This document shows, piece by piece, positions 10,049 to 18,228 of a stretch of 39,803 bases of DNA. The stretch is from CAYMLL01 sp964390645 (lineage in GTDB: Bacteria; Planctomycetota; UBA8108), in NCBI GenBank assembly GCA_964390645.1, contig CAYMLL010000027.1, positions 1 to 39,803 on the forward strand. Reading direction: 5' to 3'. Numbering within the stretch: position 1 is the first letter of the stretch; every line of letters starts with the position of its first letter. The translations under genes were made by a program, and so were the position numbers. A model generated the notes under the pieces. The model had not been told where the DNA came from and made no database searches. It saw only the letters and a program-made list of their open reading frames with translations.

Positions 10049-10170
10049 GGGGGGTCCGGATCCGCAGCGACATGATCCACGGGACAGTCACCGAGCGGCT
10101 GTCCCGCGCATTGGGCCCCCATAGCGTAACGAGCGGTCTCCTGAAGGGAAGATCCATCTCCGCCGAGGAC

Positions 10171-10199
10171 CCGATCGACTGTCAGCGTGCGTCGATCCG
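10171..10199 (-). terminator. Inverted repeat after the DUF1800-DUF1501 pair
   Basis: GATCGAC (10173-10179) and GTCGATC (10191-10197) form a 7-bp stem around an 11-base loop; two further flanking pairs are possible across one mismatch. It begins a few bases past the DUF1501 stop. There is no T run, so this is a position-based guess. Confidence 0.35.
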
Positions 10200-10201
10200 G
10201 C

Positions 10202-11602
10202 TCAACTCCGCACGAAGCCGCGCTGGGTGAACAGGCCGCGCGGATCGTCAGCGGCCAGGCCGCCGTAGCCGGGAATGATCGTGTCCATCCGGTTGTCCGG
10301 ATCGCCCAGGTGCCGGGTCAGGATCTCGTGGTACATGGCCCGGAAGTCGTGCGCTTCGAGGAGATAGCGACCGTTCCTTCCCACGAGGGTGCCGTTTGGC
10401 CACGAGTCCTCGTCCGCGTCGTAGACGCCTCCGTCGATCGCGCCGCCCATCGCGAAGCAGGCGCTCGCCTGACCGTGGTCCGTGCCGTTGTTGCCGTTCT
10501 GCAGCGTCGTGCGGCCGAACTCGGACATCGTCACCACGACGACGTCATTCCAGATCTCGGCGAGGTCGAAGTAGAGCCCCGTGAACGCGAGCGCCAGGTC
10601 GCGCTGCAGCGGCGGGAGACGAACCTGCTGGCTGCCGTGCGTGTCGTAGCCGCCCTGGTTGCAGCCGACAATCTGGATGTCGTCGACCTGGCGCAGGAGC
10701 CGCGCACAGTCTTGAATGCTCTGGCGGAAGCCGTTGTTGGCGATGCCGTCGTAGAACGGCTGCGCCTCGGCCGTCGGTGAATAGGGCCCGCCAAGGACAT
10801 TGTCCTGAAAGAACTGCAGGCTCTCCAGCAGCGTCTTGCCGGTGTCGTAGGTCAGCGGGTTGTACTTGATGTCAGTGTTGAATCCGCTCTGACCGTAGGC
10901 TCCTTTCAGGCCGCTGCCGAGCCGGTTGCCCGGCGACGGGAAGGTGCCGATCTGCACGTTCCGGGGCAGCGCGTAGTCGTTGACCGAGCGAAGGACGGGG
11001 ATGAGCACGTCGCCCTTCATGATGACCATCTGGTTGCCGTTGATGCTTGCCGCCTGCAGCGGCCTGGACTCGTCGAGGTAGGCGCCGATGTAGCGGTTGA
11101 AGACGCCATTCTCGTAGGCCACGCGGCGGTCCGTGCCGTTTTCCCAGAGCTGCTGACTGACGAAGTGCGAGCGGCTCTGGCGCTCGTAGCCGACGCGGTG
11201 GAGTATGGCCAGCTCCTTCCTCCGTCGCGACGGATCGAGCGTGGCGTTGAAGATGTCGTGGAGCTTCGGGTCGTCGTCCTCTTCGCCCTGCATGTTCGGG
11301 TTGAGCCCGCAGAAGCCGTTGAGGTCGAAGGACTGGTTCCTCGGCACGCCGAGTGTCGGGCGCGCTTCCAGGTAGGTCGGAGCGCTTCCGGCGATGCCCT
11401 CGTCGCCGTAGGGGATGACCGTGCCGACCGAGTCCATGCCGCCGCGCAGAAAGATGAAAAGGAGCTTCTTGCCGGCGTTGACGTTGCCTGCCTGGAGGCT
11501 CTGCAGGAAGGGCGCCATGCTACCCATGCCCAGAGCGCTGAAGCCCAGAGCTCCGGCCTGGAGAAACCGGCGGCGGTTGAACGGGTTGCTGGTGAGGTTC
11601 AT
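10202..11602 (-). CDS. DUF1501 protein, Tat-exported
   Basis: 466 residues. Starts with a twin-arginine signal (NRRRFLQAGALGFSALG, R10-R12), so export in folded form through Tat is likely. Family hallmarks in order: FLRGGMDSVGTVIPYGD, HRVGYERQSRSHF, GGYDTHGSQ, then SEFGRTTLQNGNNGTDHG (from about residue 361). The last resemble metal-binding segments of the alkaline phosphatase/sulfatase superfamily. DUF1501 proteins almost always sit next to DUF1800 proteins in Planctomycetota; the biochemical role is unknown. The start at 11602 is chosen over an upstream in-frame start at 11878 because the Tat signal begins here, AGGAA lies 8 bases upstream, and the longer form would overlap the DUF1800 gene. 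It follows that gene by 62 bases. Confidence 0.93.
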   Translation of the reverse strand: MNLTSNPFNRRRFLQAGALGFSALGMGSMAPFLQSLQAGNVNAGKKLLFIFLRGGMDSVGTVIPYGDEGIAGSAPTYLEARPTLGVPRNQSFDLNGFCGLNPNMQGEEDDDPKLHDIFNATLDPSRRRKELAILHRVGYERQSRSHFVSQQLWENGTDRRVAYENGVFNRYIGAYLDESRPLQAASINGNQMVIMKGDVLIPVLRSVNDYALPRNVQIGTFPSPGNRLGSGLKGAYGQSGFNTDIKYNPLTYDTGKTLLESLQFFQDNVLGGPYSPTAEAQPFYDGIANNGFRQSIQDCARLLRQVDDIQIVGCNQGGYDTHGSQQVRLPPLQRDLALAFTGLYFDLAEIWNDVVVVTMSEFGRTTLQNGNNGTDHGQASACFAMGGAIDGGVYDADEDSWPNGTLVGRNGRYLLEAHDFRAMYHEILTRHLGDPDNRMDTIIPGYGGLAADDPRGLFTQRGFVRS

Positions 11603-11664
11603 GACTCGGGTTCCTGTTCGGGCTGTTTCTCGGTTCGGACGCCTCGGAGCCTCCGCGGGCGGCT

Positions 11665-14247
11665 CTATTGCTTCTGGAACTGCGGCAGGCTCATGATGTA
11701 CGCAACCACGGCACGCGCCTGACGATTGGGCACCCTGGGCGAGTCGTGGTACGCCGTCTCCGCCAGCTCCCTGTGCTGGTCGAGCACATCGCCACCGAGG
11801 AGAAGGAGCGTGAAGAAGTCGACGGTGTCCTCGCTCTCCTCGAGGCTCCATCGGCTGCGGTAGTCCCTCGGGTTCCATTCTGCTCGTGCTTCTTGCGTCG
11901 TGCTTGGATTGGCGACGCGGTTCACGTACTTGAGCCGCTCGAGCAGACCGACCGTGTGCATCCAGTCAAAGCCCATCTCGGACTCGCCGGTCGGATCGGC
12001 GAAGTCGAAGAGCTCCATGCCGGCGAGCCGCAGGTCCTCCACCGTGGTCATGACCTGCTGCGGGGTCGGGGTGGCAGCGATGCCTCGCAGCGTGCTCGCG
12101 ATGACTTCGAACGGGTCCTTCACCTTCGCCCGGTAGAACTTGAGGCTGAGGAACTCGTCCGACAGCAGGATCGTTCGCAGCACTTCACGGATGTCACCGC
12201 GCGAAGTACTCCATGCGGCCATGGCATCGAGGAGCAGGTCGGGCTCTCGGAACTCGAGCCTCGAGATCTCTCCGTCGGCGTTTCTGTCCATCTCCGCGAA
12301 GATCTCCGGTGGCTTGCCGTTCGGCAGATCCGCCGTCGGTTCGTCCCAGTCATCGCGGTCCAGGGCTCCGTCCCCGTCGAGATCCGCCGCCTCGAAGAGG
12401 TCGACGAGATCCGGGGGCATGTCCTGCGTCCTGGCGAGATCCGAGATGTCGTCGGTCACGAGGAGCTGGATCAGCTTGGTGCAGATGAACTTGCGGCAGT
12501 CGCGCAGGGTGACGACCCGGTCGAGCACGCGGTCAAACTCGTTCATCGCCGCGCTGACGGTGTGGTTGGACTGATTGGCCGCGATGCGTACTGTCGCCGC
12601 AGGTGACATCGGGTTTCCGAGCGAGTCGACCCCGCCGAAACGCGGCAGGAAGAGGTCCTTGCGGCCCCAGTCGTGGCCGTCGTCGCTGTTTCGAACGCGG
12701 TGGCCGAAGTGAAAACCCCAGGTGTAGGTGGCGTCGTCCCAGAAGGTCGGGATCGCGAAACGGAATGGCTCCGGCTCGCGTTGAACGATCGGGTAGTCAC
12801 GTGCCTCGGGGTGGCTGATGCGAAGGATGTCCTCCTCGTCGTACACCGAGCGCTCGTGCCAGCCGACCCACCAGCCGGTGAAGACCTTCGCGACCTCCTC
12901 GATATCGCGTTGGGTGTAGCTGTGGTCGGCGCCGAGGAGGAACAGCTCGAAGAACTCGCGTCCGTAGTTCTCGTTCGGCTCGATGACCGTGTTCTCGAAG
13001 TTGTTGAGGTAGATCACCTGTGCCGTGCTCTTCGCGTGCATCTCGGCGAGCTCCCGAAAGCTGCCGAACGCGTAGCGACGGAACGCGTTGTACTCCCTGA
13101 GCTCCATGTCCGCGGAGACTGCGTACTGCTGGTTCCCGTTGGCGTACTTCCAGTAGCTGACCTGGTTGATGCTGAGGTACTCGTCGAGAGTCAGGCGGCT
13201 CGGGTCATCCCGGTTCTGGCGAGAGAACCCGCTGTAGGGGATGACTCCGGGGTGCTCCTCCCGGAACTCGTTCCACTCCTGCGCGGTGTTGCTGTTCGTG
13301 CGGTCGACGGGGGCCGCGGCGAACTGCTGCCGGTTCGGGCGCGAGGCGCCTCCGCCGCGTCCGCCGCGTCCGAAGAAGCTGTTGCGCAGCGCGTTGATCT
13401 GGGTGTGGAAGTGGTTGTTCCAGAAGAGGCCGATCTTGTGGAGCAGCTGCCAGCGGCTCGTGACGGCGTCGACGAGAGGGATCGCCTTGATGCGGACCTG
13501 CTGGCGGTTCGGGATCGGTCCGTCGGCGTCGAATCCGACCTCGAAGGCCCGGTTGAAGGCATCGAGATCGGGTTCGTGGATAGCCGGGTCGTAGGCCGCC
13601 GGAGCGTCGTCGAGCTGCTCCTCGATGTACTCGATGAGGTCGCCGCGCGTCTGGATTCGCGTCAAGAGTTCCTCGGTGGGGCCGAAGGTGATGCGGTTCA
13701 GCACGTGCGTGATCAGCGGCAGATCGTCCGAGCACGGAACGTAGGAGGAGCACGAGAGCTGCGGCTCGACCGGGTCGATCCCACACTCGAAGGGGCCGGG
13801 CGCGGCGAGCGTGGGACCTCCGATGAACAGCCAGTTCAGGAGGTACGCGCCGTCGCTGAGGTCGATCTCGCGGTCTCGGTTGGCATCCGCCGCGTTGAGG
13901 CACGTGGTGCCCGCGCCGCCGAGGAAGAGGTGGTTGAACAGAGCGGATGCGTCGGCGATGTCGACCACGGCGTCCGAGTTGAAGTCGCCGCGCACGAAGT
14001 TCTGCACGCGGAAGAAGTGTGACTCCGGCGGTGGAGCGCCGCCTCCTGCCGCGCCGCCCTGGGCGCCGGCTGCCGGCACATGGCCCGGTGGCCGCGGTTG
14101 CCCGATCGCGAGGTTCACGGCGAGGATGCAGAAGAGGGTCACCAGAGCCGTCTGCCCGCTCCTCGCCCGGCGGGTTCCCGCCCGGACGGCGACCGGCCGC
14201 GGTCGCGCCTGGACTTGTCGTGCTTCGATTCGTCGAGTTCGGTCCAT
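11665..14247 (-). CDS. Secreted DUF1800 protein with dockerin-like module and EF-hand insert
   Basis: 860 residues. An Arg-rich n-region and hydrophobic stretch (TALVTLFCILAVNLAIG) form the signal peptide. Residues about 83-165 are a dockerin-like module: NFVRGDFNSDAVVDIADA, then LNAADANRDREIDLSDGAYL, each a calcium-loop-like D-x-[DN] repeat. DUF1800 proper begins near HVLNRITFGPTEELL (about 180). Inside it are a Gly/Arg-rich insertion (GRGGRGGGASRPNRQQ) and, at 622-634 and 654-666, two EF-hand-like loops (DLDGDGALDRDDW and DRNADGEISRLEF). The function of DUF1800 is unknown; pairing with DUF1501 suggests a joint cell-surface role. The start at 14247 is supported by a strong Shine-Dalgarno; an open extension to 14523 has no protein-like character. 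Confidence 0.92.
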   Translation of the reverse strand: MDRTRRIEARQVQARPRPVAVRAGTRRARSGQTALVTLFCILAVNLAIGQPRPPGHVPAAGAQGGAAGGGAPPPESHFFRVQNFVRGDFNSDAVVDIADASALFNHLFLGGAGTTCLNAADANRDREIDLSDGAYLLNWLFIGGPTLAAPGPFECGIDPVEPQLSCSSYVPCSDDLPLITHVLNRITFGPTEELLTRIQTRGDLIEYIEEQLDDAPAAYDPAIHEPDLDAFNRAFEVGFDADGPIPNRQQVRIKAIPLVDAVTSRWQLLHKIGLFWNNHFHTQINALRNSFFGRGGRGGGASRPNRQQFAAAPVDRTNSNTAQEWNEFREEHPGVIPYSGFSRQNRDDPSRLTLDEYLSINQVSYWKYANGNQQYAVSADMELREYNAFRRYAFGSFRELAEMHAKSTAQVIYLNNFENTVIEPNENYGREFFELFLLGADHSYTQRDIEEVAKVFTGWWVGWHERSVYDEEDILRISHPEARDYPIVQREPEPFRFAIPTFWDDATYTWGFHFGHRVRNSDDGHDWGRKDLFLPRFGGVDSLGNPMSPAATVRIAANQSNHTVSAAMNEFDRVLDRVVTLRDCRKFICTKLIQLLVTDDISDLARTQDMPPDLVDLFEAADLDGDGALDRDDWDEPTADLPNGKPPEIFAEMDRNADGEISRLEFREPDLLLDAMAAWSTSRGDIREVLRTILLSDEFLSLKFYRAKVKDPFEVIASTLRGIAATPTPQQVMTTVEDLRLAGMELFDFADPTGESEMGFDWMHTVGLLERLKYVNRVANPSTTQEARAEWNPRDYRSRWSLEESEDTVDFFTLLLLGGDVLDQHRELAETAYHDSPRVPNRQARAVVAYIMSLPQFQKQ

Positions 14248-14678
14248 GTCTGTCCTTCCTCCCGACCTGCTGACGCAGACGGCTCCCGAAGCCCTGACGC
14301 CGGCCGGGGCGCGACGGGCTCGGACTCGTCGCCGCCGGGCTGTTTCCCGACGCGATGCGTTCAGCGACTCTGCGATGTGCGTGGCGGGCCCCTCTCGGGC
14401 CGGGCCCCGGCATCGGACATAAACCCCGCAGCGACGGGCGAGGTTGTCCATTGTACTCGTTGATTCCTTGGAAATGTCGTTCCACTGCGCCGATGTCGCG
14501 GTAGATTCGACAGGGTCGGACACGCGTTTGCGAGGGTGGGCTGGAACACGGGAGCGTTTCTTGGCGGCTGGTAGCGGTGAGAATCGCAGCGCGAGCGCGA
14601 TCGACCGTTTCAGCCGCCTCGGAACATCGGCTGTCGCCCATCGCCGTGGTTCCGACGCTTGCGGAGCGCAGAAGAGGA
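14248..14678. other. Divergent intergenic region (431 bases)
   Basis: Separates the divergent DUF1800 (minus) and dockerin/cytochrome (plus) genes, so it should hold both promoters. On the minus strand TACAAT at 14455-14450 could be a -10 box for the DUF1800-DUF1501 operon with a leader of about 200 bases, but no good -35 is visible. A GC-rich self-complementary patch lies around 14385-14411. Open frames across it lack protein-like character. No plus-strand promoter is convincing. Confidence 0.35.
14253..14263 (-). promoter_or_regulatory. Strong Shine-Dalgarno fixing the DUF1800 start
   Basis: Read on the minus strand, GGGAGGAAGGA lies 5 bases before the ATG at 14247. It favours this start over the longer open frame. 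Confidence 0.7.
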
Positions 14679-16271
14679 ATGAGAGTCCAGCGTTGTAAAC
14701 ACAGGTTTACAGGTTTCCTGCCACCGATTGCCAAGGTTCTTGTCATGCTGGCGCTGGTCGCCGGTGGGATGCGGGTCGACGGAGGGGGGGACGAGCGCTT
14801 CGTCCGCGGCGACGTCGATCAGGGCGGCGAGGTCGACATCTCCGACGGGGTCGCGGTCTTCGACTATCTGTTCCTCGGGGGCGACGAGCCTCCGTGCCTG
14901 GACGCGGTGGATTCGAACGACGACGGTCAGATCGACCTCGCCGACGGCATCTACATCCTCAACTTCCTCTTCCTCGGCGGGCCGATCCCTCCGTTGCCGT
15001 CACCTGGCGGTCCCTGCGGGGGACCCGATCCCACCGCGGACGCGCTCGGCTGCGCCGCTGGCGTGCCCGCGGGAGCGGCGCCACCCGAGGTCGAGCTCTT
15101 CGCGGCGCTCGCGCCGCCGGCAGGCGTACGTCAGCGCTGCCGCGAGCTTCTCGGCGTCAACGGTGACGGCGAGTACGTGGTGGCCGAGGGGCAGCCGTTC
15201 GTCCTGCTCCTCGAGGCGCGTCGCAACGAGAGCTCGCGTGCTCCGTTCTCGCTGATCTCAGCGGTCACCGGAGTCGGAGATCCGCTCGTTCTGGACGTTC
15301 GCTGTGACCGCGACCTCGGGGACCCCCGCAGCGGCGGCGTTGCTGCCGGAGCTCCTCTCGCCCCGCTCTTCGGTGTCGACATCGACCCGTGGATCGACCG
15401 CGTCTATCTGCTCGACCACGTCGCGATGCGAATTGGCGGCGACGGTGCTCGGAGTCCCGTGCCCGGTGTCTACCGCTTCACGGCGCGTGTCACCGATGAC
15501 GAGTGCTCGACCTCGCAGGCCTTCAGCACGTCCGTCCGGGTGAACGCGTCGCGCGCTCCGGTCATCCGCATGCGGATGGAGGACCGCTCGGTCGAAGGCG
15601 GCGCGCCGATGCAGCACCACGAGGGAAGCGGTGGCGCGCGCCTCGCTCAGGGGGGCGAGCCCTGGCTCGTCGGCGAGGGCGCGGCGAACCCGCACGGCGG
15701 GCCGGTGCCGGATCTGGCGTCGCTGACGCTCACGGCCGATCCGCCGTTCGCCGGCGGCGCCGACCTCACGAGTCGGCTCGACGAGCTGCCCGGGTCGCCC
15801 GGTGTCCGGATCCTGAGACTCGAGGCGCCGTGGTATCCGGCGACAGGCAACACGCGGCTGGAGGCTGGCGTCGGCACCGTGGGTGAGGCGCTCGGCGCGG
15901 CGGCGAGCTTGACGCTCGAGGTCGAGGTCGACTACGCGAGGGACGTGCAACCGATCTGGGATCTGCGCTGCACCGGCTGCCACGAGTGGCCGAACAACTT
16001 CCAGGGGCTCGAGCTGGTCGGGCTCGACGCGGAGTCCGTGCGGCGCGGTGTCGTCAACCGCTTCGCGTCGCAGCCGGATCTCGACTCGTTCGCCGCGCGG
16101 CTCGTTCGTCCGCACTTGCCCGGGAGCAGCTACCTGTGGCGCAAGATCGTCGGGACGCAGGGGGCGCCGGGGGTCGGCGGCACGGGGTCCCGTATGCCGC
16201 GAGGCGAGGACCCTCTGTCGGCGGAGCACCTGCACACGATCCGCAGCTGGATCGTCCAGGGCGGGCAGTAG
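14679..16271 (+). CDS. Secreted dockerin-like / cytochrome c (PSCyt1-like) protein
   Basis: 530 residues. Signal peptide: basic start, then VLVMLALVAGG. Residues about 40-125 are the same dockerin-like module as in the DUF1800 protein (RFVRGDVDQGGEVDISDG, VDSNDDGQIDLADGIYIL, ending PDPTADALGC). A long beta-rich middle region (about 130-415) is unassigned. The C-terminal part (about 420-528) starts RDVQPIWDLRCTGCHEW: CxxCH at 431-435 predicts one covalent haem c, and SRMPRGEDP near 506 offers a methionine sixth ligand, as in planctomycete PSCyt1-type domains. Likely a periplasmic or surface redox protein. ATG at 14679 begins the signal peptide; the Shine-Dalgarno there (AGAGG) is very close to it, so a start at 14745 cannot be excluded. 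A GTAAAC/GTTTAC inverted repeat (14695-14710) lies just inside the gene. The radical SAM gene follows by 7 bases. Confidence 0.85.
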   Translation: MRVQRCKHRFTGFLPPIAKVLVMLALVAGGMRVDGGGDERFVRGDVDQGGEVDISDGVAVFDYLFLGGDEPPCLDAVDSNDDGQIDLADGIYILNFLFLGGPIPPLPSPGGPCGGPDPTADALGCAAGVPAGAAPPEVELFAALAPPAGVRQRCRELLGVNGDGEYVVAEGQPFVLLLEARRNESSRAPFSLISAVTGVGDPLVLDVRCDRDLGDPRSGGVAAGAPLAPLFGVDIDPWIDRVYLLDHVAMRIGGDGARSPVPGVYRFTARVTDDECSTSQAFSTSVRVNASRAPVIRMRMEDRSVEGGAPMQHHEGSGGARLAQGGEPWLVGEGAANPHGGPVPDLASLTLTADPPFAGGADLTSRLDELPGSPGVRILRLEAPWYPATGNTRLEAGVGTVGEALGAAASLTLEVEVDYARDVQPIWDLRCTGCHEWPNNFQGLELVGLDAESVRRGVVNRFASQPDLDSFAARLVRPHLPGSSYLWRKIVGTQGAPGVGGTGSRMPRGEDPLSAEHLHTIRSWIVQGGQ

Positions 16272-16278
16272 CCCCGGG

Positions 16279-17130
16279 ATGCGGGTCCAGCGCGTCGCTA
16301 TCGGGAATATCCTCACGCGGACGACGGGTTACCTGAAGTCGGTCTCCTCGCACTCCGCGCAGCCCTATCGAGGTTGCACCCTGGGACTGTCCCTCTGTGG
16401 CGTCGGCTGTTACGTGCGTCACAACCGCTGGGTCACCGCCGATCGTCGGTGGGGGAGCTTCCTCGAGGCGCGCGGCAACGCGGCCGATTCGTACCTGCAG
16501 AACGTCGAGAAGGAGCGCCGCTGGGCGCGCAAGCAGCGCGGTGAGATGGGCGTCTTCCTGTCGAGCTCGACCGAGCCCTTCCTGCCCCAGGAGGAGAAGC
16601 TCGGTGTGACGCGTGCGCTGCTCGAGGCGATGCGGGAAGCGCCGCCGGACGCTCTCGTCGTGCAGACACACACCGATCGCGTCGCTCGCAGCGTGGATCT
16701 GCTGCGCGATCTCGCCGCGTGCTGTCGTCTGCGTGTTCACGTCTCGATCGAGACGGATCGCGAGCGGATCGCCGGCTTGCCGTCGCACGCAAGTTCGGTG
16801 GAAAGCCGCTTCGTTGCCGTGCGCCGTCTGCGCGACGCCGGGATCTTCACCGTCGTCACCGTCGCGCCGGTCCTTCCGGTGGAGGATCCGAAGGCGTTCT
16901 TCTCACGGATCGCCGCGAGCGCTGACGCGGTCGTCGATCACTTCATCGGGGGCGACGGCCCGCCGGACGGGCGTCGGACGCTCGCGACTCCGCTTCCGGA
17001 GGCGATGGCGAGGATCGATGCAGGGTCCACCGCTCTGGAGTATCGCGAGCGGATCGTCGCGGTGGCGCGGCGCTGCATGCCGGGTCGGGTGGGCGTGAGC
17101 GTCGAAGGCTTCGCCGGCCGCTATGCGTGA
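16279..17130 (+). CDS. SPL-like radical SAM protein with non-canonical CX6CX3C cluster motif
   Basis: 283 residues. Near the N-terminus, QPYRGCTLGLSLCGVGCYVR corresponds in position to NPYRGCxHGCxYCYAR of spore-photoproduct-lyase-like radical SAM proteins. The cysteines here are C33, C40 and C44, i.e. CX6CX3C instead of CX3CX2C. The rest follows the subfamily: SSSTEPFLPQEEKLGVTRAL (compare TDPYQPxExxxxLTR), LVVQTHTDRVARSVDLL, LRVHVSIETDRERI, LRDAGIFTVVTVAPVLP. A [4Fe-4S]/SAM enzyme is inferred; the substrate is unknown. ATG at 16279 lies 7 bases after the cytochrome gene's stop, so the two are probably one transcript. An open extension back to 16048 lies inside the previous gene and is not credible. 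Confidence 0.78.
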   Translation: MRVQRVAIGNILTRTTGYLKSVSSHSAQPYRGCTLGLSLCGVGCYVRHNRWVTADRRWGSFLEARGNAADSYLQNVEKERRWARKQRGEMGVFLSSSTEPFLPQEEKLGVTRALLEAMREAPPDALVVQTHTDRVARSVDLLRDLAACCRLRVHVSIETDRERIAGLPSHASSVESRFVAVRRLRDAGIFTVVTVAPVLPVEDPKAFFSRIAASADAVVDHFIGGDGPPDGRRTLATPLPEAMARIDAGSTALEYRERIVAVARRCMPGRVGVSVEGFAGRYA

Positions 17131-17176
17131 ACGATGTCGGGCGGTGTCCGGCGTCCGGGAACGGCCTCGTGGCGTG

Positions 17177-18100
17177 CTACAGCTTGGGGTCTTCGAGCTC
17201 GAAGGTCACCTTCGTCGTCTCGCCCTTCTTGATGGTCAGCTTCTTCTTCACCGTCTTCTTCACCAGGTAGGGAGCGAGGATCTCGTGTCGCACCTCGAAC
17301 TCGTAGGTGCCGGGAGGGATGTTCATGATCCTGAAGCCGCCATCGTCGTCGGTGACGTCGAAGTGCTCGTGAGGAAGGATGTGGATGCGCGCGTTCATCC
17401 ACGTGTGGAAGCTGCAGCGCAGGAGGCACATGCCCGGTTTGCGGGCGGTGGAGGGGTGCTCGTAGGGCTTGTCCCGGGTGATCGCCGAGTTGAAGTTCAT
17501 GGCCAGTAGCCCCTGAGCGTTGTGGATCACCGGGTCCTTCGATGAGACCTTGACCTTCGAGCCCACGGACATCGCGGAGATGTGGGGGACGAAGTTGCAG
17601 TTGACGTTGTCGACGACCAGGACGCGTCGCTGCGGTTTCTTCCGGAACCTCGTCTTCTCGGTGATCGTGACGACGCAGTTGCGGATGCCGCCCTTCTTCG
17701 AGACGAGCAGCCGCTCGTCCTTGACGTGATTCATGCAGAACTTGGCATCCTTGTTGTTCGCCGGCACGCCCGGGAAGGGATCGAGCGTCGGAGGCTCGCC
17801 TTTCAGGACGACGGTGCCCTCGAGGTGGCCCATGGCCGGATTCGCCTTCTGCTCGCCCTCCTTCGCGGCGGTGTCTTGCTCTTCGGTCTTGACGGCCACC
17901 GGCACTTCCGGCAGCGGAGCGTCGAGACCGGTGCTGCCGCCGAGGCCGGCGCGAGCGACCTTCGCCTCCGGGTTGTCGCCACTCGAAGGAGGGGCTGTCG
18001 AGACGATCCCGTCGTCATCTGAGCCCGCATTGCTTCCCTGGACGACGGCGAGAACCACGAGGCTGGCGAGGACGGCGCTGAGGACGACGTATCGAATCAA
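17177..18100 (-). CDS. Periplasmic cupredoxin-like protein with carboxypeptidase-regulatory-like C-terminus
   Basis: 307 residues. N-terminal hydrophobic signal or anchor (VVLSAVLASLVVLAVVQG), then a low-complexity acidic linker (about 25-88). A beta-sandwich domain follows: VIHNAQG provides H193, and CSFHTWM provides C229, H232 and M235. This H...C-x2-H-x2-M pattern matches the type 1 copper site of amicyanin-like cupredoxins. After it, HFDVTDDDGGFRIMNIPPGT (about 246-265) is a carboxypeptidase-regulatory-like fold, commonly fused in planctomycete proteins. An electron-transfer or copper-binding role is inferred. The start codon is TTG at 18100, supported by a perfect AAAGGAG 7 bases upstream; no ATG lies near it. 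It converges on the radical SAM gene (46-base gap). Confidence 0.83.
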   Translation of the reverse strand: MIRYVVLSAVLASLVVLAVVQGSNAGSDDDGIVSTAPPSSGDNPEAKVARAGLGGSTGLDAPLPEVPVAVKTEEQDTAAKEGEQKANPAMGHLEGTVVLKGEPPTLDPFPGVPANNKDAKFCMNHVKDERLLVSKKGGIRNCVVTITEKTRFRKKPQRRVLVVDNVNCNFVPHISAMSVGSKVKVSSKDPVIHNAQGLLAMNFNSAITRDKPYEHPSTARKPGMCLLRCSFHTWMNARIHILPHEHFDVTDDDGGFRIMNIPPGTYEFEVRHEILAPYLVKKTVKKKLTIKKGETTKVTFELEDPKL

Positions 18101-18107
18101 CGGAGTT

Positions 18108-18114
18108 CTCCTTT
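18108..18114 (-). promoter_or_regulatory. Shine-Dalgarno supporting a TTG start
   Basis: Minus-strand AAAGGAG, 7 bases before TTG at 18100. It is the main evidence that the cupredoxin-like gene starts at a TTG codon. Confidence 0.7.
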
Positions 18115-18228
18115 CGGGGACGGTCTTCTGGAGACGATCTATCGGGAACGTACTGCTGCAAAGGCTCTGTCGGGCAGGCCCTTCCGAGGACGGTCGATCC
18201 CGTCATCGTCCCGGCGCGACCCGAGCGG

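Noticed and set aside
12250..12384. EF-hand loops as a separate small calcium-binding gene
   Set aside because: They are in frame and continuous with DUF1800 sequence on both sides, so they are an internal insert.
12673..14022. Plus-strand open frame of 449 codons
   Set aside because: Antisense shadow of the DUF1800 gene, which carries clear family motifs and a strong Shine-Dalgarno.
14695..14710. GTAAAC-ACAG-GTTTAC inverted repeat
   Set aside because: Only 6 pairs and inside the probable signal-peptide codons. Could be an operator if the true start is at 14745, but there is no independent support.
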